From: Isosphaera pallida ATCC 43644
Lineage (GTDB): Bacteria > Planctomycetota > Planctomycetia > Isosphaerales > Isosphaeraceae
Direction: 5' to 3'
Assembly: GCF_000186345.1 (NCBI RefSeq)
Contig: NC_014962.1
Span: 2,046,001-2,110,000 of the forward strand
Length of the DNA: 64,000 nucleotides
Shown here: positions 28,334 through 36,625 of the stretch, piece after piece
Position numbering within the stretch: position 1 is the stretch's first letter
Layout: each line of letters begins with the position of its first letter
Translations under genes and position numbers: made by a program
The notes under the pieces: model-generated
What the model was told of the DNA's origin: nothing
The model's input: only the letters and a program-made list of their open reading frames with translations
The model's database searches: none

Positions 28334-29875
28334 TCAGAAAGAGGGAGCGCCCAACCACGACGCTTCGACCACACTCCCTTGAATCACATCCAGTTGGCCA
28401 AGACAAGCGGCCATCCAAGCCCTGGCCAGGTCGTCCGGGAGGCGAGCATTCCGCGCGTCCAGGCGACGGAGGCGAGTCCACCGCTGACTTCGAATCCATG
28501 CCTCGGGCAACGACGCCAAATCTAATCCCCTCACCTCGCCAATCACGAGATCCTGCAACGCCGGTGTCTCGAAAATCCTCGGTAACCCTCGCTCGGCATC
28601 CACCGGATTGTAGCAGAGATTCAGTTTTTGGATGCGTGGACCGTCATCGAAACGATCCCATCCGGCCACTCCCTCCAGCTTCAATTCGATCCGATTGCCA
28701 CCGACTTCCAAGACCGAAAGCTCCGCCAGGAACTCGGAACTCAACAAGAATTGTAAGCCCGAATCTCCGAGATGGTTGGAGGAAAGATCGAGTTCTTGAA
28801 GATTCCGTAGGACATGACTCGACCCAATCGAACGCGCCGCGGCGTTCCCTAAGGCATTGCCCGCCAATTTCAAGGTCCGTAACCCTCTCAAATACCCTGA
28901 TGTACTCAACGCTTGAACACCGCGATTACCAATCAGGTTGGCGGAGAGGTCGAGGTGCTGCAACCCTTTCAAGGCGGGGGCAAGCGCCAGTCGCAACGCG
29001 GAACGATCGGTGAGTCTCTGATGGGTCAGCGCGAGCGTTTCGAGGCTCTTCAAGCCCTCCCAGTCGATCAAACGTGCTAGGCCCGCGTCGCCAAGAGGGC
29101 GTGCTTGGTCGTCGAGATGGCTGGCTGTCGAGGTGAGATGCAATCGTTTCAACCTGCGGGGAAGTCGAACGAGGAGAAGGTCGGCGGACTCGTCGGGTCC
29201 GAGCAGGGTCTCCACTGGTAGGCTTAGCTCCACCAGGGAGTCGTGGGCGTTCCAGGCGTCGAGGAGTTGAGTCAGGAGGGTTCCCCGATTCGATTCGAAA
29301 TCGTCCAGGCGAATCCAGAGGCGACGTGGAGGGGTGGGCCACGAGAGACGTTGCAACTCGGAGACGTGGGAGCGATCGCACCAAAACAGATTCAGACCGG
29401 TTAGAGGCGCGAGGTCGATCGCGTCCTGAATTAGGTTTGGCGGGTGGGTCGCGCCTTCCCAAAAGATCATGTCGGGTAGACCGTGCCTCCAACGGGCCAC
29501 CAACCCCCGGGTCGCCAATCGAAACCCCGGCGGCACGTCCTCGGCCCCGCGGGAGGGCCACTCTTCCCCGGTGCGCCACGTCGTGCGCGACATGATGACC
29601 CGCTCTCGACAGTCGGCCTGAACCCGGGCTTCATGGTGGCGGGGGTTGGTGGCAGGAAGCGACTCGCTCTCGACCCGCAACCGTACCAAGGCGGCTTGTT
29701 CCCAATGTCCCTGGTCCTCCCACCAGTCCGCAAGGATCAACGCCGGAACTGGGTCGTCGTCGGCCGCTTGACGAATCGCTTGGTAAAACGGCGCGTGCTC
29801 ACGCCAGTCGGGATCAAGCCAATCCCGTTGATTTGGGACGCGCGACTCGATGAACCGGGTCTCTTCGGGAGGCAT
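28334..29875 (-). CDS. TIGR02996-type leucine-rich repeat protein
   Basis: The 513-residue protein begins with a TIGR02996-like module: APFYQAIRQAADDDP then PALILADWWEDQGHWEQAALVRL, the usual ADW-E-GD pattern. The rest is leucine-rich repeats with units such as LQHLDLSANLIGNRGVQAL, LRTLKLAGNALGN and LQELDLSSNHLGDSG. These repeats usually bind proteins. No signal peptide is seen, so it is probably cytoplasmic. I prefer ATG 29875 over TTG 29881. A paralogue with the same domain order lies upstream on the same strand (30294-31961). Function is unknown. Confidence 0.85.
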   Translation of the reverse strand: MPPEETRFIESRVPNQRDWLDPDWREHAPFYQAIRQAADDDPVPALILADWWEDQGHWEQAALVRLRVESESLPATNPRHHEARVQADCRERVIMSRTTWRTGEEWPSRGAEDVPPGFRLATRGLVARWRHGLPDMIFWEGATHPPNLIQDAIDLAPLTGLNLFWCDRSHVSELQRLSWPTPPRRLWIRLDDFESNRGTLLTQLLDAWNAHDSLVELSLPVETLLGPDESADLLLVRLPRRLKRLHLTSTASHLDDQARPLGDAGLARLIDWEGLKSLETLALTHQRLTDRSALRLALAPALKGLQHLDLSANLIGNRGVQALSTSGYLRGLRTLKLAGNALGNAAARSIGSSHVLRNLQELDLSSNHLGDSGLQFLLSSEFLAELSVLEVGGNRIELKLEGVAGWDRFDDGPRIQKLNLCYNPVDAERGLPRIFETPALQDLVIGEVRGLDLASLPEAWIRSQRWTRLRRLDARNARLPDDLARAWMAACLGQLDVIQGSVVEASWLGAPSF

Positions 29876-30293
29876 GAGCAACCCGCGCTAGGGAAAGGGA
29901 TTGTCAATCAGAATCAGAAGATGGTCCGATCCAAGACAAACAGGCCGCAAAGGGGGACTAACGAACCGTTGAACCGACCGCCGAGGACCGGGATGGGTCC
30001 AAGATCAACGAGATTGTCGCAATTTGATCTGTGTGCCGTTCTCAACAAAGCGGGTCAAAGCCAATCCGCGACGCCGAACGTGGCGGGACTCCTTCCTCAA
30101 CGTCACGCAGAGTCACGAAGACACCTGATTGGGGAGGTGACCCGGTGGGTCGGGGGGAAAGCGTAGGTCTCCCCTTCACAACGGACAACCCCACGTCACC
30201 ATAAAACCAGATTAGGTGGTGAGTCTACCCTACAACGGAGGCGCGCCACCCCTTTCCTTTCGACCGATGAAAGGTCGATCGGAGGACTCCCCC
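29876..30293. other. Spacer between tandem LRR genes
   Basis: These 418 bases separate the two LRR paralogues. I see no coding sequence, RNA gene or strong repeat in it. Confidence 0.55.
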
Positions 30294-31961
30294 CTAAAAG
30301 GTACGAAGATTCAACCCAAAACGCTCCATGAATCCTCTGACGGCCGGCGATCCCCCAAAGGTGACCCAGACAAGGGGAGGGGGGTAGTGAAGGACGAAAT
30401 CGTCGGCGAATTGGTCGGATTCGAGTAACGTTCGAACACCCTCCTCGTTCAGACGATTGCCGCTGAGATCCCACTCCCGCAGGGCGGTCAACCGACCCGA
30501 GTTCACGAACGCGGTCAAGCCCGGGGTTCGAAACTCGTTGTGCGACAGATCCAACTTGACCACGCTCTCCAAACCCTGCCATTGCGCCAGTTCCGCCAAA
30601 CCGCGATCGTTCAGTCCAAGATGAACCAGACTCAACGAGGCGGGACGACAGCGGACCCGCCCCCAGGAGACGCCCGACTCGATCCGCAAGTCCACTAACC
30701 CAAGATGAGTCAAACGATCCAGGTCGGTCGCGGTCAGAAACTCGGAAAGGGTTGCGGCGTTCCAGCTCAACCCTTCAAGAGAGAGATGACAAAGGGCGGG
30801 GAACCGCCCACGACTGAATAACGCGGCCCAAACCGGTCCCATTTCTAACCCCCGCCGGAAAAGGGACGCGCTTCTGATTGACGACGCTCCTCGAATCCAC
30901 AGGGTCTCCAACGCCTCGCCTCGCCAATTGTCCAGAAGCATAAGCACATTTTCTATCTCATGTTCATAGATTTGAAGTGCGATCGAACGCAGACCACTCA
31001 AAGCGCCCAAACGTGCCAGGTCGCCCCAGGCCGTGGGGTTGCCCGAGCGGATTTGGGTGAGGCCCAACCAAAGGTGGTCCAATTGTTGGAGCAATCCGCC
31101 TTCGAGCAACCATCGTGGTTGGAGGGTGGGTCGGTTCTCAACCCGGATTTGACCGGGAGGTTGGTCAAGGATGCGGCCGTCCGGCAGAAGGGAGAGACTC
31201 AAGCGGGCGAGGTTGGGAAACGCTTGGGACGCCATCGCCCACCCCTCGATGCCCCCGTCATGGATTCGGGTGGGAACCGCCAATTCCCGCAAGCCCTTGA
31301 AGCTGCCCGAACGCGCGAGCGCGTCCAACGGACTGAATGGGGTGAGCATCGGGTCGCCTTCAATTCCCGGCAGGTGCAGCAACTGGATACGCTGCGCCAA
31401 GTCAGACGGCAACAAGAGCAACGCCTGGACCACCAACGCCCCGAGCTGATGGGTCGATTCGTCGAGGGTTTCCGAAGCGAAGTCGAACTCCCGAATTTCG
31501 GTCTCCTGCAGCACCCGGGCGAGACGCTCGGCCACCGCCTCGGCGGGTTCCTGGTCAACCCAGATCAACCCGCGGGCCGCCATGCCGCCACGGAAGTCGA
31601 TCAACTCGACGCCGGGAATCTTCGGTCCCTCGGACAACCAAGCCACCCGCAACGAGCGAAGCCGACCTTGCTCGTCGGGATGCGCGAAGGCGGGCCGGTT
31701 GCAAAGCCATTCCAACCGCGTGTCGAGGCGAACCCGACGCGGGTCGCTCAGAGGCAGGCCATCGCGCTCGACCTGAAGACGAATCGTCTCGGCCCGAGCC
31801 ACGTCTCCCTGTTCCTCTAACCAGTCAGCGTAGATCAACGCCGGTTGGTGATCCCCCCGCGCCCACCCCTCCACGTTCGCCCGCCGAAACGGCGCGTGCG
31901 AGGCCCACTCAGCGGGATCGTCCAGGACACGGTAGAGGATTGGATACGAAGACACGTTCAC
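30294..31961 (-). CDS. TIGR02996-type leucine-rich repeat protein, paralogue
   Basis: The 555-residue protein shares the architecture of the 28334-29875 product: an N-terminal TIGR02996-like module (HAPFRRANVEGWARGDHQ, then PALIYADWLEEQGDVARAET) followed by LRRs that are degenerate in the middle and clearest near the end (VVKLDLSHNEFRTPGL, LREWDLSGNRLNEEGV). The start is GTG 31961; AAGAGC upstream is only a weak ribosome site. No secretion signal is seen. The two genes probably arose by duplication, but they have diverged strongly. Function is unknown. Confidence 0.84.
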   Translation of the reverse strand: MNVSSYPILYRVLDDPAEWASHAPFRRANVEGWARGDHQPALIYADWLEEQGDVARAETIRLQVERDGLPLSDPRRVRLDTRLEWLCNRPAFAHPDEQGRLRSLRVAWLSEGPKIPGVELIDFRGGMAARGLIWVDQEPAEAVAERLARVLQETEIREFDFASETLDESTHQLGALVVQALLLLPSDLAQRIQLLHLPGIEGDPMLTPFSPLDALARSGSFKGLRELAVPTRIHDGGIEGWAMASQAFPNLARLSLSLLPDGRILDQPPGQIRVENRPTLQPRWLLEGGLLQQLDHLWLGLTQIRSGNPTAWGDLARLGALSGLRSIALQIYEHEIENVLMLLDNWRGEALETLWIRGASSIRSASLFRRGLEMGPVWAALFSRGRFPALCHLSLEGLSWNAATLSEFLTATDLDRLTHLGLVDLRIESGVSWGRVRCRPASLSLVHLGLNDRGLAELAQWQGLESVVKLDLSHNEFRTPGLTAFVNSGRLTALREWDLSGNRLNEEGVRTLLESDQFADDFVLHYPPPLVWVTFGGSPAVRGFMERFGLNLRTF

Positions 31962-32349
31962 GGATGTCGATAAGCTCTTGCTGTCAACACGGACCCTTCC
32001 TCCTTAACAAATGACCCCAACCCCCCAACATCGACCAGATCCCCCCTAGCTAGGGCATTTTCGATGGCCCGTTACGCGAGTCAAGACCACGACCAGATAC
32101 CGGACGCGACGTTCGAACACACAAGCGATGGCGGCGAAGTCGGTTTGCTATGATGGGTATCGGCGCGGCGGTTGTCCATCGCGGGGAAGATCGTGTCGGA
32201 AAACGATGGCCAAGCAAGATTGTGGCTGCTGCACAAGACGAGAACCATCCTAGGGTCGTCTTAGCTCTTGGCGTCATTTATGATGAAGACAACGCTTGGA
32301 AGGTGGGATTGATCGGACGATCGCGGGGATGACGATGGAGTTGGCAGCC
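31962..32349. other. Divergent intergenic region before SDR gene
   Basis: These 388 bases separate the minus-strand LRR gene from the plus-strand SDR gene and should hold both promoters. I see no confident promoter hexamers or repeats. Confidence 0.5.
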
Positions 32350-33195
32350 ATGACCAAGCGGGTGGCGTTAGTGACTGGAGCTGGTCGCGGAGTGGGTCAG
32401 GCGATCGCCCGCGCGTTGTGCCAGCACGGTTGGGCAGTGGCGGTCACCGACGTCGATATCCGCGCGGCGGTCTCCTCCGCCGCCTCGATCGAAACCGACC
32501 ATGAACCCGGTTGGGGGGAAACCCTGGCCCTGGCTTTGGATGTCCGCATGGCCGATTCTTGGGCCTTCGCCCTCTCGGAAACCCGCGCTCGGTTTGGTAG
32601 GGTGTCTGCTTTGGTCAACAACGCCGGCATCAGTCCCCGAGGCGGCGTCGAAGACACCTCGCTCGCTCTTTGGGAACACGTGTTGGCCGTTAACCTCACC
32701 GGAGCCTTTTTGGGAATCCAGGCCGCTTGGCCCGACCTGGTCCAAACCCGCGGCTCGATCGTCAACATCGGCTCCACCCGGGGTTCCCGTCCCATGAGGA
32801 ATCTGGTGGCCTACGGTGTTAGCAAGGCCGGCCTGGAAGCCCTCACCCGCCAGGTGGCCATTGAGGGCCTGAAGGTCGGCGTCACCTGCAACTGTCTGGC
32901 TGCCGGCTGGATGGACACCCCCGGGGAACGTCTCATTCAAGCCAGCCTAGGACGCCCTGACTTCCCCGCAGGTCTGGTCAACCTCATCCCTCTTGACCAT
33001 CTGGGCCAAACCGTCGCCTTCCTCCTCGCTCCTCACGCCCGTCATCTCAACGGCGTCACCCTCCACCTCGACTCCGGCCTTCACATCGCCGACCATGCCG
33101 ACCTCATCTTCCAACCCGAATCCCGCGCTCCCACTTCATCTGCGTTTCAATCAACCTCGAATCCGAGTTCTCCAAACCCTCCCGAGTCCAATTGA
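32350..33195 (+). CDS. Short-chain dehydrogenase/reductase (FabG-like SDR)
   Basis: The 281-residue protein has a Rossmann motif TGAGRGVG near its start, NNAGISPRG, a Ser in NIGSTRGS, and YGVSK with the catalytic Tyr and Lys. The end of the fold (NGVTLHLDSGLHI) matches the FabG-like pattern (xGxxLxVDGG), although Asp-Gly-Gly is Asp-Ser-Gly. A Ser/Pro-rich tail of ~30 residues follows. GGAG about nine bases before ATG 32350 supports this start over 32296, 32329 or 32335. The substrate is unknown. A hairpin follows the stop directly. Confidence 0.86.
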   Translation: MTKRVALVTGAGRGVGQAIARALCQHGWAVAVTDVDIRAAVSSAASIETDHEPGWGETLALALDVRMADSWAFALSETRARFGRVSALVNNAGISPRGGVEDTSLALWEHVLAVNLTGAFLGIQAAWPDLVQTRGSIVNIGSTRGSRPMRNLVAYGVSKAGLEALTRQVAIEGLKVGVTCNCLAAGWMDTPGERLIQASLGRPDFPAGLVNLIPLDHLGQTVAFLLAPHARHLNGVTLHLDSGLHIADHADLIFQPESRAPTSSAFQSTSNPSSPNPPESN

Positions 33196-33219
33196 TTTTT
33201 GGGACAAAAGCCCCAAAAA
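33196..33219 (+). terminator. Hairpin terminator candidate directly after SDR gene
   Basis: TTTTTGGG (33196-33203) pairs perfectly with CCCAAAAA (33212-33219) around an eight-base loop, starting one base after the stop codon. An A/T-rich stretch follows but not a clean T tract. Position favours a terminator. Confidence 0.5.
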
Positions 33220-33651
33220 GAACCATTTATTTTCAATTTGTGAAACTATGGTCATGTTGATCATGAGGATGAGGGAGATGGGAATCCGGTCCAATGGGAA
33301 ATGGTTGAGAGCGGGAGGTCGCCCGGACGGGAAATGGAAGCTAGGCTATAGGCGGGTTGATTTTCTGAGCACGGCGGAGAGGTTGGAAACTCGCCGTCGT
33401 GGTCGTCCCCTCCGAAGTGGGGAGGGCAGTTCGTTCGCTTCTTGGCGGACGAGCGATCGCGGCTGGCTCGTCACGGCCAACTGGTTGAGCCGTTCCACTG
33501 CCGCGGGGCGGTCAGACGGCGAGAGTGGCGGTACGGGTCGGGAGAACCCCAGTCGCTACGGGGGTTCCAGTTGGGGCGCAAGGGTGTCGAAACGGAATGT
33601 TCGGCGCTTTGCGGGCCTAGGTTGCTTCATCCATCCGCGCGGGGACCACCC
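33220..33651. other. Intergenic region before first kinase gene
   Basis: These 432 bases include an in-frame upstream extension of the kinase ORF (from 33442) whose translation is Arg/Gly-rich and unlike the kinase. I see no RNA gene or strong repeat beyond the hairpin before it. Confidence 0.45.
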
Positions 33652-36228
33652 ATGCCGACACCATCGACATTGTTGAGGTCGATCGGAGCCGCCCTGGTGG
33701 ATCACTTCGGCGGTCGGCCGTTTCCGCGCAACCTCGCCGACTACATCCTCGATTTGGCCCAAACCGCTTGGGACTACTGGTCGCAAGCCAACAACGAGGA
33801 ATCCAGGCGGCTGGCGGAACTTAGCGAACTGACTCAGTCCAACGACGCTGAGGTGCGCGAATTGGCCTGCGACCTAGCGCGAACCCTGATTCGTTCGGCT
33901 CCCGCTCCTAGCGACAGCGGGAATCCAGCCGCGCCGACTGCTCCGGTTTCTCCCCCCCGATCTCGGGCGTCCCGGGCCATGCCGGCTACCGTCGCCTCCC
34001 CCGAGGAGTTCGAAGAAGGATTCGTCACCTACTTGACGTTGATCCCGCACGCCATCCGCCAGGCGATGAAGCGGTTCCGCGACCCGGAGGGTCGAACCGT
34101 GCCGGGCGGTTTCACCGCCCGTTGCAGCGACGACCTCGTCCCGTTTTTGCCACCCCGTCTCCCCATGTTCCGGGTGGGAGATTCGCCCTTGATCGGTTCT
34201 GACTGGCAACTCGTCGAACTGTTGGGAATCGGTGGCTCTGGCGAGGTCTGGAAAGCTGCTAACCCCAACTTCCAGTGCATCCCGCCCGTGGCATTGAAGT
34301 TTTGCCTCGACCCCGCCGAAGAACGCCACTATTTCGTTCACGAAGCCGCCGTCCTCAACCGTGCGTTGCCCAACGGACCCCATCGCGGACTGGTAGCGTT
34401 GCGCAACACCTACTTCAAAAATGATCAAGCCTGTCTGGAATACGAATACATCGAGGGTGGCGATCTGGGTCGTATGATCCTCGACTGGAAGCGGGATCGT
34501 CCCAAAGCGGTCTCGACTCGTTCGATCGTGCGGATCATGTACCGCCTGGCGCGGATTGTGGGGTACTTTCACCGGATCGACCCGCCCATCGTCCACCGTG
34601 ATCTCAAGCCGGCAAACATTTTGATCCAACGTTTGAGCCGACGGCGGTTTGCGCTGAAGGTGGCGGATTTCGGAATTGGCGGTTTGGCAGCGCGTCGGGA
34701 GATTGAACGAACCCGGCGTGGCACGACTCGGGGCCAATTGCTCAGTTCGGCGATTCGTGGCTCGCACACCCCGCTTTACGCCTCGCCCGAGCAGATTCGG
34801 GGCAATCCCCCCGACCCGCGGGACGACGTTCACGCCCTGGGGGTCATCTGGTATCAAATGATCGCCGGCGACTTGACCCAAGGGGCTCCGACGGGCCTGG
34901 ATTGGTTCAACGACCTGATCGAAATGGGCTGGAATGAGGATCAGGTCAAGCTGATCGCCTCGTGCTTTGCCAGTCGGGCGGATCGCCGCCCCAAGGATGC
35001 GTGCGACCTGGCGGATCGCATCGCAACTCTGTTCCCCGACGTGATCCGTTCGTCGCGCCGGCCTCGCCTCCGTCGCCGCGATGACCCCAAGCCCCCCACC
35101 CCCACCGGCTCGTCCAAGGCAAGCCTCCGCCCTTCCTCCCGGCTTGGCCCCCCGATCCCAGGACGGCCACCGGTTTCACAAGCTGGCACCCTGCTGACTC
35201 ATGCCCCGCGGCATTCCACGTCGCTTCCAACGCCTTACACCACGGCCGCGCCTCCGTCGGCACCGGCGGCGGAAAACCGTCCTCCCTCCTCCTGGATCCG
35301 ATCCCGCAAGGAGACGCCGGCTAGCACGCCTTCCCCTTCCAAACCAGACGAAGCAACGTCGACCGAATGCTCTACCCCTTGGATCTGGGATTCCGAAGGG
35401 CGCGTCCTCATCGTCCGCCAAGACCCCTCCACCCTCTCTCAAGCCCTCCCAGATGCCTCGAGCGACTCGCGCACCCACTTCGAGCTTTCCCGCGTCGAGC
35501 CTCCCCGCTCCTCGACCAACCGTTCCGAACCGCTCGACCTCACCCCGCTCCAATCCAACCCGGCTCGACCATGCCCCCCCTCCACGGACGACTCCGGGGA
35601 ATCCCGATGCCTCCCGCAAGGACACTGTTGGAGTTCGCAGGACGACGGCATCCGCTATGTCGGACCCGAGCCACTGCCCTTGAACGAACTGGACATGTTG
35701 ATCGGCCAACTCCGCAAACTCGGTCCACGCTTCTCGCCCCTGGGAGACCTGATCCACCACACCCTGCTGACCGGATTCGTTTCCAAACATACCGTCTGGA
35801 CCCTGTCGAAATGGTGCTACGAACCCTCCGCCGGGCGAGAACTGGCCCAGAAAATCGCTCGTCGCCTCTTCGGAGCCGTCCCGCCCCAATTTCTCAACGA
35901 ACGCAACCAACCCGTCCCTGATCCCGCCGGGGCCGATGTCGAGTTTGAACGCTGGAAACGCGCACTGTGCCGCTCGCTCTACCGCTCCCAAGTGGCCGCC
36001 ACCTGGAACTACGACCCCACCCAGCCCGATGACCCCGTCCCACCCCACCGCAACCCCCCTCCGGCCAAGTGCGATCCCACCGAGTCCATCCCGTTGGGCC
36101 TAGCAGAGAACGGCTCCGATGACACCACCCCAGCGCTCCCCCTCTCAGGAACGCGAAGCCCCGCGGCCGGTCCGGTTCGACGGCCGAACTCGGCTTACGA
36201 ACGAACCGACGAGCCGATCAATCCTTGA
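33652..36228 (+). CDS. Serine/threonine protein kinase with uncharacterised N- and C-terminal domains
   Basis: From ATG 33652 the protein has 858 residues. A helical N-terminal domain (~1-190) precedes a Hanks-type kinase domain: glycine loop LLGIGGSGEVW (~190-200), Lys216 in VALKFC, HRDLKPANI (~315), DFG (~339) and ASPEQIRGN in the activation/P+1 region. A Pro/Ser-rich linker (~400-650) follows, then a C-terminal domain with LFGAVPPQFLNERNQPVPD that is shared with the next kinase. No membrane helix is visible, so the enzyme is probably soluble. The in-frame upstream start at 33442 adds Arg-rich residues and is less likely. The two kinases are 397 bases apart on the same strand. The targets are unknown. 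Confidence 0.86.
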   Translation: MPTPSTLLRSIGAALVDHFGGRPFPRNLADYILDLAQTAWDYWSQANNEESRRLAELSELTQSNDAEVRELACDLARTLIRSAPAPSDSGNPAAPTAPVSPPRSRASRAMPATVASPEEFEEGFVTYLTLIPHAIRQAMKRFRDPEGRTVPGGFTARCSDDLVPFLPPRLPMFRVGDSPLIGSDWQLVELLGIGGSGEVWKAANPNFQCIPPVALKFCLDPAEERHYFVHEAAVLNRALPNGPHRGLVALRNTYFKNDQACLEYEYIEGGDLGRMILDWKRDRPKAVSTRSIVRIMYRLARIVGYFHRIDPPIVHRDLKPANILIQRLSRRRFALKVADFGIGGLAARREIERTRRGTTRGQLLSSAIRGSHTPLYASPEQIRGNPPDPRDDVHALGVIWYQMIAGDLTQGAPTGLDWFNDLIEMGWNEDQVKLIASCFASRADRRPKDACDLADRIATLFPDVIRSSRRPRLRRRDDPKPPTPTGSSKASLRPSSRLGPPIPGRPPVSQAGTLLTHAPRHSTSLPTPYTTAAPPSAPAAENRPPSSWIRSRKETPASTPSPSKPDEATSTECSTPWIWDSEGRVLIVRQDPSTLSQALPDASSDSRTHFELSRVEPPRSSTNRSEPLDLTPLQSNPARPCPPSTDDSGESRCLPQGHCWSSQDDGIRYVGPEPLPLNELDMLIGQLRKLGPRFSPLGDLIHHTLLTGFVSKHTVWTLSKWCYEPSAGRELAQKIARRLFGAVPPQFLNERNQPVPDPAGADVEFERWKRALCRSLYRSQVAATWNYDPTQPDDPVPPHRNPPPAKCDPTESIPLGLAENGSDDTTPALPLSGTRSPAAGPVRRPNSAYERTDEPINP
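34761..34860 (+). repeat. 100-base segment nearly identical to 37843-37942
   Basis: Within the kinase domain this stretch differs from 37843-37942 at only four positions, all in codon third positions. The rest of the two kinase genes is far more diverged. Recent gene conversion or strong local constraint could explain this. Confidence 0.8.
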
Positions 36229-36625
36229 CGCCCCACCTCCCCGACGACCAAGATTCGAACTAGGATGAGAACGAGAGCGGGTGAGTCGCGGCGGCGGCAC
36301 ACCCTTTTATCCATGTTTCGTCGGATCGGATTCCGCATCGGGTGTTTCCAATTTGGAAACATTCGCCTTGGCGACCCATCGACTCTCCCTTGACTCGCCG
36401 AACGCTCACCGCGTGATTCACCGTTTCAGTCTGGTCAGGATCGCCGTTTGTGAAGAAACGCAGCCGCGACTCTAGCGCCGGGATCCCTTGACCCGAGCCG
36501 AGCGTTCCTCGAAGCTGAGGATCGCTCTTCGACGCGCACGAGGCCATCGCCTTTTTCCCTGTTTGGCTGTTTGGCCGCCCGGATGCCGAGGTTGCCCGGT
36601 CGCGCCTCGGCCAGTTTGAGCGAGA
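36229..36625. other. Spacer between the two kinase genes
   Basis: These 397 bases contain no protein-like ORF. The one clear element is the perfect palindrome at 36343-36361. The probable start of the second kinase follows at 36626 or 36644. Confidence 0.5.
36343..36361. promoter_or_regulatory. Perfect 19-base palindrome between kinase genes
   Basis: TGTTTCCAA (36343-36351) and TTGGAAACA (36353-36361) are exact reverse complements around one central base. It lies 115 bases after the first kinase and about 265 bases before the second. The tight spacing suits a dimeric repressor site better than an RNA hairpin. Confidence 0.5.

Noticed and set aside
28030-29013. 327-residue plus-strand ORF
   Set aside because: It runs antisense through the LRR gene and its N-terminal part is Arg/Pro/Ser-rich without protein-like pattern.
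30960-31820. 286-residue plus-strand ORF
   Set aside because: It is antisense to the second LRR gene, whose domains are recognisable.
35176-36048. 290-residue minus-strand ORF
   Set aside because: It is Gly-rich and antisense to the conserved C-terminal part of the first kinase.
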